Source: an uncultured Collinsella sp.
GTDB taxonomy: Bacteria > Actinomycetota > Coriobacteriia > Coriobacteriales > Coriobacteriaceae
Assembly: GCA_900547505.1 (NCBI GenBank)
Contig: URGY01000023.1
Span: forward strand, 1-14,535
Direction: 5' to 3'
DNA length: 14,535 bases
This document shows, in pieces, positions 1 to 6,305 of the stretch. Under the pieces are notes generated by a model that was not told the origin of the DNA, ran no database searches, and saw nothing but the letters and a program-made list of their open reading frames with translations. The translations under genes and the position numbers were made by a program. Positions within the stretch are counted from its first letter, which is position 1. Each line of letters opens with the position of its first letter.

Positions 1-106
1 CATGACCAGAAGGTCTATGCCTTGCCTTTTTCATGCCAACTTGTTCGCTCTGGACGTCGCTCGCTGTCCGCCCTCTACCTGCGGCGTTGCCTTGCTCCGG
101 ATGCGG

Positions 107-146
107 TAGTCATTGGGTAGTCATTGGGGACGTTCTTAAATGACTA
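107..146. repeat. Tandem 11-bp duplication overlapping an inverted repeat; possible mobile-element end
   Basis: TAGTCATTGGG occurs twice back to back at 107-117 and 118-128. The second copy starts an inverted repeat with perfect 8-bp arms, TAGTCATT (118-125) and AATGACTA (139-146), around a 13-base centre that contains GGGGACGTTC. From memory, GGGGACGTTC-type hairpins flank REP-associated or IS200-like Y1 transposases in many genomes, so this may be the end of a lost or non-autonomous element. No transposase gene is present. The repeats are seen directly; the mobile-element reading is inference. Confidence 0.4.
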
Positions 147-460
147 GGTTGGGTAAATTACTTTTCGGGTTTATTTAATCTGCTTGTTAGAAATTAAGCT
201 ATTTACCTGCTTTAAGAAATATCGGCATTCATCTGCTATTGAAAATATTGCTCCAAAAATCGTCCGAGAAGTCGCGGAGTGATTTTTACCGCGTCGCTCG
301 TCAAGCAATGTGGCAACTATTTGGTTTGATATTGGTCAGTTTTGGGGCAACCTTGCCAAAAGCTTGACGGATGCAGATTTAGACGTCGACGAATGAACAC
401 TCTAGGCAGGCTCCAAGCAAAATTCTGGGCTGATTCTCGATAATCGCTTCCAATCGTCCC

Positions 461-487
461 TTGCCGCGTGCCACCCTCGCGTACAAT
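461..487 (+). promoter_or_regulatory. Candidate prmC promoter
   Basis: A TTGCCG hexamer (461-466) and a TACAAT hexamer (482-487) sit 49 bases before the prmC start. The 15-base spacer is shorter than the usual 16-18, so this is a weak call. The -10 match is good and no better pair was found between 300 and 535. Confidence 0.3.
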
Positions 488-535
488 CTGCTCCGACATT
501 CGCGCGCCGCCTGGCGCTTAAGAGGGGAGGGCCCC

Positions 536-1795
536 ATGGCAAACGAGATCTGGACCATCAAGCGTTGTCTCGAGTGGACCAAGGAGTACCTGGCCGAGCG
601 CGGTGAGGAGCATCCCCGTCTTTCTGCCGAGTGGCTGCTGTGTGCGGCAACGGGCCTGGCGCGTATCGACTTGTATATGCGCATGGACGAGACACTTGAC
701 GCAGCGCAGCTCGAGACCATGCACGCGGCGGTCGTCCGTCGCGCGAAGGGCGAGCCGCTGCAATACATCACCGGTAGCACGCAGTTTCGCATGATTGACG
801 TCGCGTGCGCCCCCGGCGTGCTCATCCCGCGCCCCGAGACCGAGATGCTCGTCGAGGAAGTCCTGAACTATCTGGATGCCGAGGTACTGAGCCCCGAGGC
901 TGCCGCCCGTCAGCGCGTGGAGCTGCCTTGGAACGATGAGGTCGAGCAGGCTCGCAAAGCCGAGGCCGCGCTGGCAGACGAACGCGCGACCGCCGAGCGC
1001 CGTGCCGCTAACCTGACGGCTGCCGATGAGGCGGCGCTAGGCGGCGACGTACTGGGCAGCCGTGCCTATGCCGAGGAACTGGCCGACCGCGAGGCCGAGG
1101 AAGCCGCCGCGCGGGCAGCAGAAGCCGAAGCCGCGGAAGCCGCCGAGCCCGAGCTCGACGAATACGGCATCGCCATTGAGGGCAACGACCAACAGACGAC
1201 TCTCGTGCAAGATGCCGCCGAGGCCAACGTACCTGCCCCAGCCGAGCCCCGCACTGCCCGCGTTCTCGAGGTCGGCTGCGGCACGGGCTGCATCTCGCTC
1301 TCGCTTGCCTGGGAGCGTCGCGGCCACGTCACCTGCACTGCTACCGATATCGAGCCGCGCGCCATCGACCTTGCTACCAAAAACCGCGATGCGCTTGGCC
1401 TCACGTCCGACGAGGCCGCCTTCAGCCTCACGAACCTGGTGAGTTCCATTCCCCGCGAAGAGTGGGGCACCTTTGACGTACTCGTCTCCAACCCGCCCTA
1501 CATCCCCACCGATGTCATGCGCTCGCTGCCGCACGAGGTCAAGGACTTTGAGCCCGATCTGGCGCTCGAGGGCGGTGCCGACGGCCTCGATATCTTCCGC
1601 CGCCTGCTCAACGCGGCGCCCTACATGTTGCGCGCCGGCGGCCTGTTTGCCTGCGAGCTCTACGAGGGCGCCCTCGATGCCGCGGCCGAGCTCTGTCGCC
1701 AGGCAGGCCTTTCGGACGTGCGTATCGTCCACGACCTCACCGATCGCCCCCGCATCGTCCGAGGCATCGTCACCGAGCCCAAACAGCGCCAGTAA
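536..1795 (+). CDS. prmC: Peptide chain release factor N5-glutamine methyltransferase PrmC, with a large internal insertion
   Basis: PrmC methylates the glutamine of the GGQ motif of release factors RF1 and RF2 using S-adenosylmethionine, which supports efficient translation termination. The protein is 419 residues. An N-terminal helical domain (1-95) is followed by the IPRPETE motif (97-103), the SAM-binding motif VLEVGCGTG (243-251) and the catalytic NPPY motif (319-322), then a family-typical C-terminus. The usual length is about 280. The excess is an Ala/Glu/Arg-rich, probably coiled-coil or disordered stretch at about 116-238, inserted between the two domains without breaking the frame. 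The ATG at 536 is preferred over an upstream in-frame TTG at 461 because GGGGAGG lies at 524-530 and the TTG falls in the promoter candidate. All catalytic motifs are intact, so I infer it is active. Confidence 0.93.
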   Translation: MANEIWTIKRCLEWTKEYLAERGEEHPRLSAEWLLCAATGLARIDLYMRMDETLDAAQLETMHAAVVRRAKGEPLQYITGSTQFRMIDVACAPGVLIPRPETEMLVEEVLNYLDAEVLSPEAAARQRVELPWNDEVEQARKAEAALADERATAERRAANLTAADEAALGGDVLGSRAYAEELADREAEEAAARAAEAEAAEAAEPELDEYGIAIEGNDQQTTLVQDAAEANVPAPAEPRTARVLEVGCGTGCISLSLAWERRGHVTCTATDIEPRAIDLATKNRDALGLTSDEAAFSLTNLVSSIPREEWGTFDVLVSNPPYIPTDVMRSLPHEVKDFEPDLALEGGADGLDIFRRLLNAAPYMLRAGGLFACELYEGALDAAAELCRQAGLSDVRIVHDLTDRPRIVRGIVTEPKQRQ

Positions 1796-1809
1796 TATTT
1801 ATTAACTGG

Positions 1810-1838
1810 TTAGCAAAAACTATAAAGTAGTTTATAAT
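1810..1838 (+). promoter_or_regulatory. hicAB promoter
   Basis: TTAGCA (1810-1815, four of six consensus bases) is separated by exactly 17 bases from a perfect TATAAT (1833-1838), 26 bases before the hicA start. The surrounding gap is AT-rich, unlike the flanking genes. This is one of the best sigma-70-type promoters in the window and suggests hicAB is transcribed independently of prmC. Confidence 0.65.
1821..1836. promoter_or_regulatory. Palindrome overlapping the hicAB -10 box, candidate HicB operator
   Basis: TATAAA (1821-1826) and TTTATA (1831-1836) form perfect 6-bp inverted arms around GTAG, and the right arm overlaps the TATAAT box. HicB antitoxins are known to repress their own operons by binding palindromes near the promoter. 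The palindrome is seen; its assignment to HicB is inference from position. AT-rich palindromes also arise by chance. Confidence 0.4.
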
Positions 1839-1863
1839 TAGGACGGCTGAAAGAGGTCGGCCC

Positions 1864-2049
1864 ATGCAACCTCCTACCTTTCGGGAAATCATTGCCCTAC
1901 TCAAGCACGATGGATTCGTGAAGGTCGCGCAAGTCGGTAGTCATGCTAAGTATGTTTCTGGCGACCGTGCTGTCACCGTGAACGGCTCTGGTGGTGATCG
2001 ACCAAAGAAGGGCACGTGGGCAAGTATTCGTCGTCAAGCCGGATGGTAG
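1864..2049 (+). CDS. hicA: HicA family mRNA interferase toxin
   Basis: This is a 61-residue small basic protein of the HicA family, a double-stranded-RNA-binding-fold toxin that cleaves mRNA (sometimes tmRNA) and arrests growth until neutralised by HicB. The family pattern is clear: an N-terminal helix with REIIALLKHDGF (7-18), the catalytic-histidine motif GSHAKY (25-30, His27), a short beta strand at AVTVN, and the C-terminal KKGTWASIRRQAG block (48-60). The second loop, often VPxH in the family, reads VNGSGGDRP here. An AGAGG ribosome binding site at 1852-1856 sits 7 bases before the ATG. hicB follows after an 11-base gap. Length and motifs are typical, so the toxin is probably intact. Confidence 0.88.
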   Translation: MQPPTFREIIALLKHDGFVKVAQVGSHAKYVSGDRAVTVNGSGGDRPKKGTWASIRRQAGW

Positions 2050-2060
2050 TTGGAGGCAAA

Positions 2061-2507
2061 ATGAGGCAGCGATTTACCTATGACTGCGTTCTCATAAAAG
2101 AAGACGACGGTTACTGCGCCAGCTTCCCGCAGATTCCCGGCGCCTTTGCCGATGGCGATACGCGCGAAGAAACGATTGCCCATGCCACCGAGGCGCTGAT
2201 GGCGTTTTTGGCCGACGACCTCAACAACGGTTTGACTCCGGCAGGGTACGAACGCTCGGCCGAGGTCGTGGCCCTTTCAGTCGAAATCGACCACGAGGAC
2301 GCTCGGGAAGCGGCGTGCCGAACATTTAAAGACGCGGCGCTGGACCTCAAAGTCTCCGCTCCGCGGATTACCGCGCTGGTCAAGGCCGGAAAGCTCGATG
2401 TTGAACTCGTCGATGGCCGTCGGATGATAACGATAGACAGCATCGAGCGTTACGCCGCCCAAGAACGTCACGCCGGAAGACCCAAGAAGTTCGTAGCCGT
2501 CCAATAA
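2061..2507 (+). CDS. hicB: HicB family antitoxin with excisionase/MerR-like DNA-binding domain
   Basis: This 148-residue partner of HicA should bind and inhibit the toxin and repress the operon. Residues 1-60 form the HicB RNase-H-like fold: a strand pair YDCVLIKEDDGYCASFPQIPG (7-27), then GDTREETIAHATEAL (32-46). The C-terminal part (about 85-135) reads like a helix-turn-helix of the excisionase or MerR type: AALDLKVSAPRITALVKAGK (92-111), then a DGRRMITIDSIERY wing and helix (118-131). Most described HicB proteins instead end in a ribbon-helix-helix or XRE domain. The ATG at 2061 is chosen because GGAGG (2052-2056) lies just before it; an in-frame GTG at 2016 lies inside hicA and is unlikely. 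Toxin first, antitoxin second is the usual hicAB order. Confidence 0.85.
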   Translation: MRQRFTYDCVLIKEDDGYCASFPQIPGAFADGDTREETIAHATEALMAFLADDLNNGLTPAGYERSAEVVALSVEIDHEDAREAACRTFKDAALDLKVSAPRITALVKAGKLDVELVDGRRMITIDSIERYAAQERHAGRPKKFVAVQ

Positions 2508-2641
2508 CCCCCTCACTTTCACCGACTACTAGAGCCGCTCACCAAACCAACATGCGCTCTGGGCAAATAGGTTGAACGTTTCGTGCGAGAATGCCCCACA
2601 GTAAACAAACTTGCACCAGGGCGTAAGGGGCTGGCATACAC
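2508..2641. other. Intergenic gap hicB–tsaC, no clear signal
   Basis: This 134-base gap holds no recognisable gene, terminator hairpin or convincing promoter. A TTGAAC at 2572-2577 could be a -35 box, but no -10 box lies at proper spacing. tsaC may depend on read-through from hicAB or prmC, or on a promoter of a class I cannot see by eye. Confidence 0.5.
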
Positions 2642-3385
2642 ATGCAGACGGTCTATCGGGTATACGAGGGAGCGCGCGAGCCGCATCGGCTTGCAGTCGA
2701 GCGCACGGCCGAGCTACTCGGTCGCGGCGGCCTGGCGCTTATTCCAACCGAAACGGTCTACGGTGTCGCCGTGGCGGTCAACGCCTTCTCGGATGCCGTT
2801 CCACAAGATACAAGTGAACCTCTGCCGTGGCCGCGCGATCCGCAGGCCACCGTCAACGGCGCCGCGGTCCCCGCACTCGGCACCGGCTATCGTCGTATCT
2901 TTACCCTCAAGCAGCGCGAGCTCACCCAAACGGTTGCCTGGCTGGTCGATGATGCCGAGGCACTCGACCGCTATGGCGTGGATATCCCTAACGAGGCCCG
3001 CGTACTCGCCCGACGATGCTGGCCGGGCGCCCTGACTATCGTGGTCAAGGCGGCCCCCTGCGTGCCGACCTTTATGCGCGCCGCCGACGACACGGTGGCA
3101 CTTCGCGCTTCGGCCTCGCCCGTGGTGCAAGCGCTCATCCGCGCCTGCGGCAGCCCTCTTGCCTGTACTAGCGCCAACACGCATGGCGCGCCCGCGCCGG
3201 CAAGTTTTGTCACGGTGGAGGAGCGCATCCTGGAGGGGGTCGATGTGGCCGTCGACGCCGGTGAGACCCCGTGTCGCGACGCCTCGACCATCGTGTCGTT
3301 TCAGCACGGCGGGCTCCAGATCCTGCGCCAAGGCGCGCTTCCCGCATCAGAGATCGAACGGGTCCTGTCCGACCCGATGCAATAG
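2642..3385 (+). CDS. tsaC: L-threonylcarbamoyladenylate synthase (TsaC/YrdC/Sua5 family)
   Basis: This enzyme makes threonylcarbamoyl-AMP from threonine, bicarbonate and ATP, the first step of the t6A37 modification of ANN-decoding tRNAs. The 247-residue protein shows the YrdC motifs in order: LIPTETVYG (33-41), KQR (90-92, the Lys-x-Arg of the active site), WPGALT (127-132), TVALRAS (151-157), TSAN (176-179) and STIVSF (215-220). Between VYG and the KxR motif there is a Pro-rich stretch (about 54-84) of roughly 30 extra residues. There is no C-terminal Sua5 domain. The ATG at 2642 follows AAGGGG (2625-2630) with an 11-base spacer, longer than ideal. It lies downstream of prmC in the usual order, with hicAB between, and glpK begins 13 bases after it. 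Confidence 0.88.
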   Translation: MQTVYRVYEGAREPHRLAVERTAELLGRGGLALIPTETVYGVAVAVNAFSDAVPQDTSEPLPWPRDPQATVNGAAVPALGTGYRRIFTLKQRELTQTVAWLVDDAEALDRYGVDIPNEARVLARRCWPGALTIVVKAAPCVPTFMRAADDTVALRASASPVVQALIRACGSPLACTSANTHGAPAPASFVTVEERILEGVDVAVDAGETPCRDASTIVSFQHGGLQILRQGALPASEIERVLSDPMQ

Positions 3386-3398
3386 AAAGGTGTAAGCG

Positions 3399-4940
3399 AT
3401 GTCGTTGAATCTAGGTAGCCTGGGTATGGAAGACGCCTCGTTTAGCTTTGGCGGTTCCTACATCATGGCGCTCGACTGCGGCACTACCTCGGTACTCGCG
3501 ACCATCGTCGACGAGTACGGCTGCATCGTCGCCCAGGCGCGTCGTAGCGTCAAAACCAGCTTCCCGCGCCCCGGCTGGGTGGAGCAGGATCCCACGGAGG
3601 TGCTTGCCAGCCAGATCGGCGTGATGATGGAGGTCCAGTTTAAGAGCGGCATCCATTCTGACCGCATTGCCGCCATCGGTATCTCCAACCAGCGCGAGAC
3701 CACGGTGGTGTGGGACCGCATAAGCGGCCAACCCATCTATAACGCCATCGTGTGGCAATGCCGTCGCACCGCACCTCTGATCGACGAGCTGGTCGAGCAG
3801 GGCGCAGAAGAACTGGTGCGCTCCCGCACGGGACTCACGCTCGATCCGTATTTCTCGGCTTCCAAGGTGCAGTGGATCCTCGACAACGTCGACGGTGCGC
3901 GTGAGAGCGCGGCGGCGGGCGACCTCATGTTCGGCACCATCGACACCTGGCTCATCTACAACCTCACCGGCGGTCAGGTCTTTGCCACCGACTACACCAA
4001 TGCCAGCCGCACCGCGCTCTTTAATATCCATACGCTCGATTGGGACGACAATCTGCTGGCGCTTTTCGACGTCCCGCGTTCCATGATGCCCGAGGTTCGT
4101 TGGAGCTCGGGCGATTACGGCCGCGTCGCGAGCGACATCATGACCAACATGCCACCCATCATGGGCGTGGCGGGCGACCAGCAGGCGTCGTTGTTCGGCC
4201 ACTGCTGCTTCCATCCCGGCCAGACCAAAAACACCTATGGCACGGGTTGCTTTATGCTCATGAACACCGGCGACGAGATCGTCGAATCCAAGAACGGTCT
4301 GGTCTCCACGATCGGTATCGCCGCGGACGGCAAGATCAGCTATGCGCTCGAGGGTTCTATCTTTGCCGCCGGCTCAACCATGAACTGGCTGCGCAACAAC
4401 ATGGGCATCATCTCGAGCGTGAGTGAGTCCGCGCAACTCGCCACTTCGATTAGCGACAACGAGGGCTGCTACTTCGTCCCCGCCTTCGCGGGCCTGGGCG
4501 CTCCCTGGTGGGACCCGCGTGCTCGCGGTATCGTGTGCGGCCTGACCGGCGCCTCGAGTCGCGCGACCATTGTACGTGCGGCCTGCGAGTCCATGGCCTA
4601 CCAGAGTTATGACGTGCTGCGCGCCATGGAGCAGGACGTGGGACTTTCGATTGAGCGCCTGTCCGTCGATGGCGGTGCCTCGCGCAACGAGTTCATCATG
4701 CAATTCCAGGCCGATTTGCTGGATATCCCCGTGCTGCAGTGCGAGACGGTGGAGACCACGGCGATCGGCGCCGCGTACTTGGCGGGCCTTGCTGTCGGCT
4801 ATTGGGAGGATTTGGAGGAGCTGGAGCAAAACGCTCAGATCGTCAAAGTCTTCCATCCTCACATGTCCGCCGAGCGCCGTGAGAGCAACCTCGCTGGTTG
4901 GCGTGATGCCGTCAAGCGTTCGCTCAACACCGCTCAGTAG
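3399..4940 (+). CDS. glpK: Glycerol kinase
   Basis: GlpK phosphorylates glycerol to sn-glycerol-3-phosphate with ATP in the cytoplasm, the entry step of glycerol use. The 513-residue protein matches the family along its length: ALDCGTTS phosphate loop (24-31), ISNQRETT (95-102, glycerol ligands Arg99 and Glu100), NAIVWQCRRT (115-124), DPYF (149-152), GVAGDQQASLFG (256-267, catalytic Asp260), NTYGTGCFMLMNTG (278-291), and a C-terminal VDGGAS (423-428). The N-terminus is about 15 residues longer than E. coli GlpK; the ATG at 3399 is kept because AAAGG (3386-3390) precedes it. The fructose-bisphosphate loop (GGKGGTR in E. coli) and the activation-loop histidine phosphorylated by HPr in Firmicutes are both absent in the matching region (about 232-256). 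E. coli Arg18 aligns with Leu33. No glycerol facilitator or dehydrogenase gene is adjacent. Confidence 0.95.
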   Translation: MSLNLGSLGMEDASFSFGGSYIMALDCGTTSVLATIVDEYGCIVAQARRSVKTSFPRPGWVEQDPTEVLASQIGVMMEVQFKSGIHSDRIAAIGISNQRETTVVWDRISGQPIYNAIVWQCRRTAPLIDELVEQGAEELVRSRTGLTLDPYFSASKVQWILDNVDGARESAAAGDLMFGTIDTWLIYNLTGGQVFATDYTNASRTALFNIHTLDWDDNLLALFDVPRSMMPEVRWSSGDYGRVASDIMTNMPPIMGVAGDQQASLFGHCCFHPGQTKNTYGTGCFMLMNTGDEIVESKNGLVSTIGIAADGKISYALEGSIFAAGSTMNWLRNNMGIISSVSESAQLATSISDNEGCYFVPAFAGLGAPWWDPRARGIVCGLTGASSRATIVRAACESMAYQSYDVLRAMEQDVGLSIERLSVDGGASRNEFIMQFQADLLDIPVLQCETVETTAIGAAYLAGLAVGYWEDLEELEQNAQIVKVFHPHMSAERRESNLAGWRDAVKRSLNTAQ

Positions 4941-5062
4941 GGTTGCGACGAGCTGCTCGATACAACAAACCGTTAAACTTATGCACGGCGCGCGGCAACA
5001 ACGTCGCCATGCGTCTTGTCAGCAAGGCCATCTTCCGGCCGCAATGAAAGGGGCATCAACCC

Positions 5063-5710
5063 ATGACCGTCACCTACGATACGTCCCGTGTGACGCTTGT
5101 CGACCATCCGCTCGTCCAGCACAAGCTGTCGATCCTGCGCGACAAGAGCACCGGTACCAACCAGTTCCGCCAGCTCGTGCGCGAGCTCGCACTTTTTGAC
5201 GGCTACGAGGCCATGCGCGACCTGCCCATGGAAGACGTCGAGGTCGAGACCCCCATCACCACCGCCACGTTTAAGCAGCTTGCCGGCAAAAAGCTCGCCA
5301 TCGTTCCCATCCTGCGTGCGGGTCTCGGCATGGTCGACGGCATCCTCGACTTGGTACCCTCCGCTCGCGTGGGCCACATTGGAATGGAGCGCGACGAGGT
5401 CACCCACGAGCCGCATGAGTATTACTGCAAGATGCCCAAGGATATCGACCAGCGCATCTGCCTGGTTGTCGACCCCATGCTCGCCACGGGCGGTTCGGCC
5501 GAGATGGCCATCAGCTACCTGCGCGAGCGCGGTGTCAAGGATATCCGCATGCTGTGCATCGTCGCCGCGCCCGAGGGCCTCAAGTCACTGACCGAAAAGG
5601 ACCCCGACGTACATATTTATACGTGCGCCATCGATGACCATCTCAACGAGGCCGCCTACATCGTTCCCGGCCTGGGCGACGCCGGCGACCGCATCTACGG
5701 TACGCTCTAG
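5063..5710 (+). CDS. upp: Uracil phosphoribosyltransferase
   Basis: Upp converts uracil and PRPP to UMP and pyrophosphate in pyrimidine salvage. The 215-residue length is close to the family norm of about 208. It contains the N-terminal [15 protein letters not shown] (13-27), [13 protein letters not shown] (78-90), the PRPP-binding loop [12 protein letters not shown] (135-146) and the uracil-binding C-terminal [13 protein letters not shown] (202-214). AAAGGGG (5047-5053) lies 9 bases before the ATG. In many Gram-positive bacteria upp directly precedes the ATP synthase operon, as it does here. The 122-base gap after glpK holds no strong promoter or terminator that I can see. Confidence 0.96.
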   Translation: MTVTYDTSRVTLVDHPLVQHKLSILRDKSTGTNQFRQLVRELALFDGYEAMRDLPMEDVEVETPITTATFKQLAGKKLAIVPILRAGLGMVDGILDLVPSARVGHIGMERDEVTHEPHEYYCKMPKDIDQRICLVVDPMLATGGSAEMAISYLRERGVKDIRMLCIVAAPEGLKSLTEKDPDVHIYTCAIDDHLNEAAYIVPGLGDAGDRIYGTL

Positions 5711-5752
5711 TCGTTGGGCCTTGTCGGCTACGGTCACAAATACGAAGAAATG

Positions 5753-5787
5753 GTGCGCGCGGGCGAGCAAAAGTCGTCCACGCGCAC
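5753..5787 (+). terminator. Long hairpin after upp, possible terminator or RNA boundary
   Basis: GTGCGCG (5753-5759) pairs with CGCGCAC (5781-5787). After one C·A mismatch the stem continues for six more pairs (5761-5766 with 5774-5779, one G·T) to a seven-base loop GCAAAAG. The stem is long and GC-rich, but what follows is TTCTGTTAACGG, not a real T-run. It may be a weak or factor-assisted terminator for upp, or an mRNA 3'-end protector. Confidence 0.45.
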
Positions 5788-5827
5788 TTCTGTTAACGGA
5801 CGTTTTGCGCTGAGGGGTTCGAAAAAA

Positions 5828-5907
5828 CGTATTACCGTACCTGCGGCATAAAGAAGGCCTTAAGAAAACGTACAGGTGCGTATTAACCGTTTGTTTTACG
5901 GTTGTAC
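5828..5907. promoter_or_regulatory. Repeated GTATTA(A)CCGT motif before the atp operon, candidate operator cluster
   Basis: Three related words occur: GTATTACCGT (5829-5838, +), GTATTAACCGT (5880-5890, +) and GTACAACCGT (5898-5907 on the - strand). The first two share CGTATTA and CCGT 51 bases apart; the last two face each other as an inverted repeat (AACCGT 5885-5890, ACGGTT 5898-5903). The third copy overlaps the candidate -35 box of the atp promoter. The repeats are visible; binding by a regulator is inference. Confidence 0.35.
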
Positions 5908-5929
5908 TTTAGCGATTGGCTCGTACAAT
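5902..5929 (+). promoter_or_regulatory. Candidate promoter of the ATP synthase operon
   Basis: TTGTAC (5902-5907) and TACAAT (5924-5929) are separated by 16 bases, about 60 bases upstream of the first gene of the operon. The -35 is poor (TTG only) and the -10 is good. The position after a hairpin and within a 280-base non-coding gap supports it. The same TACAAT box appears before prmC. Confidence 0.45.
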
Positions 5930-5990
5930 AGTCACCAATGTTTGGCTGGGACTGTGCTGTGAGGCGTTAAAAAGGAAAGCGAGGAAGCCA

Positions 5991-6302
5991 GTGTTTCAGA
6001 TAGCCGATCTGCTCGCTATCGTTGCAGGCGCCATCGCGGGCGCAATTGCCTTCCTTCCCTTTGTTTTTACGCTCAAGCCGGTTCTTGACGATAAACAGAA
6101 TGCGGACATGCTCAAGGGCATGGTGAGTCTCGCGGTCTCGGCAGTCGCCCTGCTCGTCTTTACCTTGGTTGTGTTTGCGTTGTTCGGAGAGGCATTTCGC
6201 ATGTTCCTCCTGGGCGAGGCGATCGGCTTCGTGGTCTTTATGGCCGCCTGCACGGTTCGCGTCGCCAAGGCGCTGCGAGATCCTCATGAGGTCGAAAGGT
6301 AA
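5991..6302 (+). CDS. Small membrane protein in the AtpI position
   Basis: This 103-residue hydrophobic protein has about three membrane segments (roughly 7-27, 44-66 and 71-89) and a short charged tail ending HEVER. It ends 3 bases before atpB. The place between upp and atpB is where atpI lies in many bacteria; AtpI is a small membrane protein reported to help c-ring assembly or Mg2+ handling. I do not recognise AtpI by sequence and rely on position and topology. The GTG at 5991 is chosen: GAGGAAG (5981-5987) precedes it. A longer in-frame TTG start at 5916 would place the promoter's -10 box inside the gene and add an unlikely basic leader. It is probably cotranscribed with the whole atp operon. 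Confidence 0.75.
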   Translation: MFQIADLLAIVAGAIAGAIAFLPFVFTLKPVLDDKQNADMLKGMVSLAVSAVALLVFTLVVFALFGEAFRMFLLGEAIGFVVFMAACTVRVAKALRDPHEVER

Positions 6303-6305
6303 GTC

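Larger units (their letters stand above)
1..535. other. Intergenic region upstream of prmC, no convincing gene
   Basis: No reading frame here has a start, a ribosome binding site and a recognisable product. Bases 1-120 are GC-rich and one frame stays open from base 1 to a stop at 118-120, so a gene tail entering from the left cannot be excluded, but the peptide is unrecognised. Bases 130-310 are clearly AT-richer than the rest of the window. Small structures seen are a hairpin at 1-19 (CATGACC/GGTC-ATG with one bulged base) followed by a T-run at 27-31, an 11-bp tandem repeat at 107-128, an inverted repeat at 118-146, and 7-bp arms AAAAATC (255-261) and GATTTTT (281-287). The prmC promoter candidate lies at its right end. 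In many Gram-positive genomes prfA precedes prmC; it is not present here. Confidence 0.6.

Noticed and set aside
1..120. Open frame from base 1 to the stop at 118-120, possibly a gene tail
   Set aside because: Only 39 codons, no recognisable motif, and the stop falls inside the repeat structure. It cannot be judged without upstream sequence.
255..287. AAAAATC/GATTTTT inverted repeat as a terminator
   Set aside because: The stem is short and AT-only, the loop is 19 bases, and no gene ends just upstream.
461..535. Upstream TTG start for prmC adding 25 residues
   Set aside because: It lacks a ribosome binding site and overlaps the candidate promoter; ATG 536 has GGGGAGG and gives a family-typical N-terminus.
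2016..2060. Upstream GTG start for hicB adding 15 residues
   Set aside because: It lies inside hicA and has no ribosome binding site; ATG 2061 has GGAGG and begins at the conserved HicB fold.
5916..5990. Upstream TTG start for the AtpI-position protein adding 25 residues
   Set aside because: It would put the candidate atp -10 box inside the gene; GTG 5991 has GAGGAAG before it and starts at the first membrane helix.
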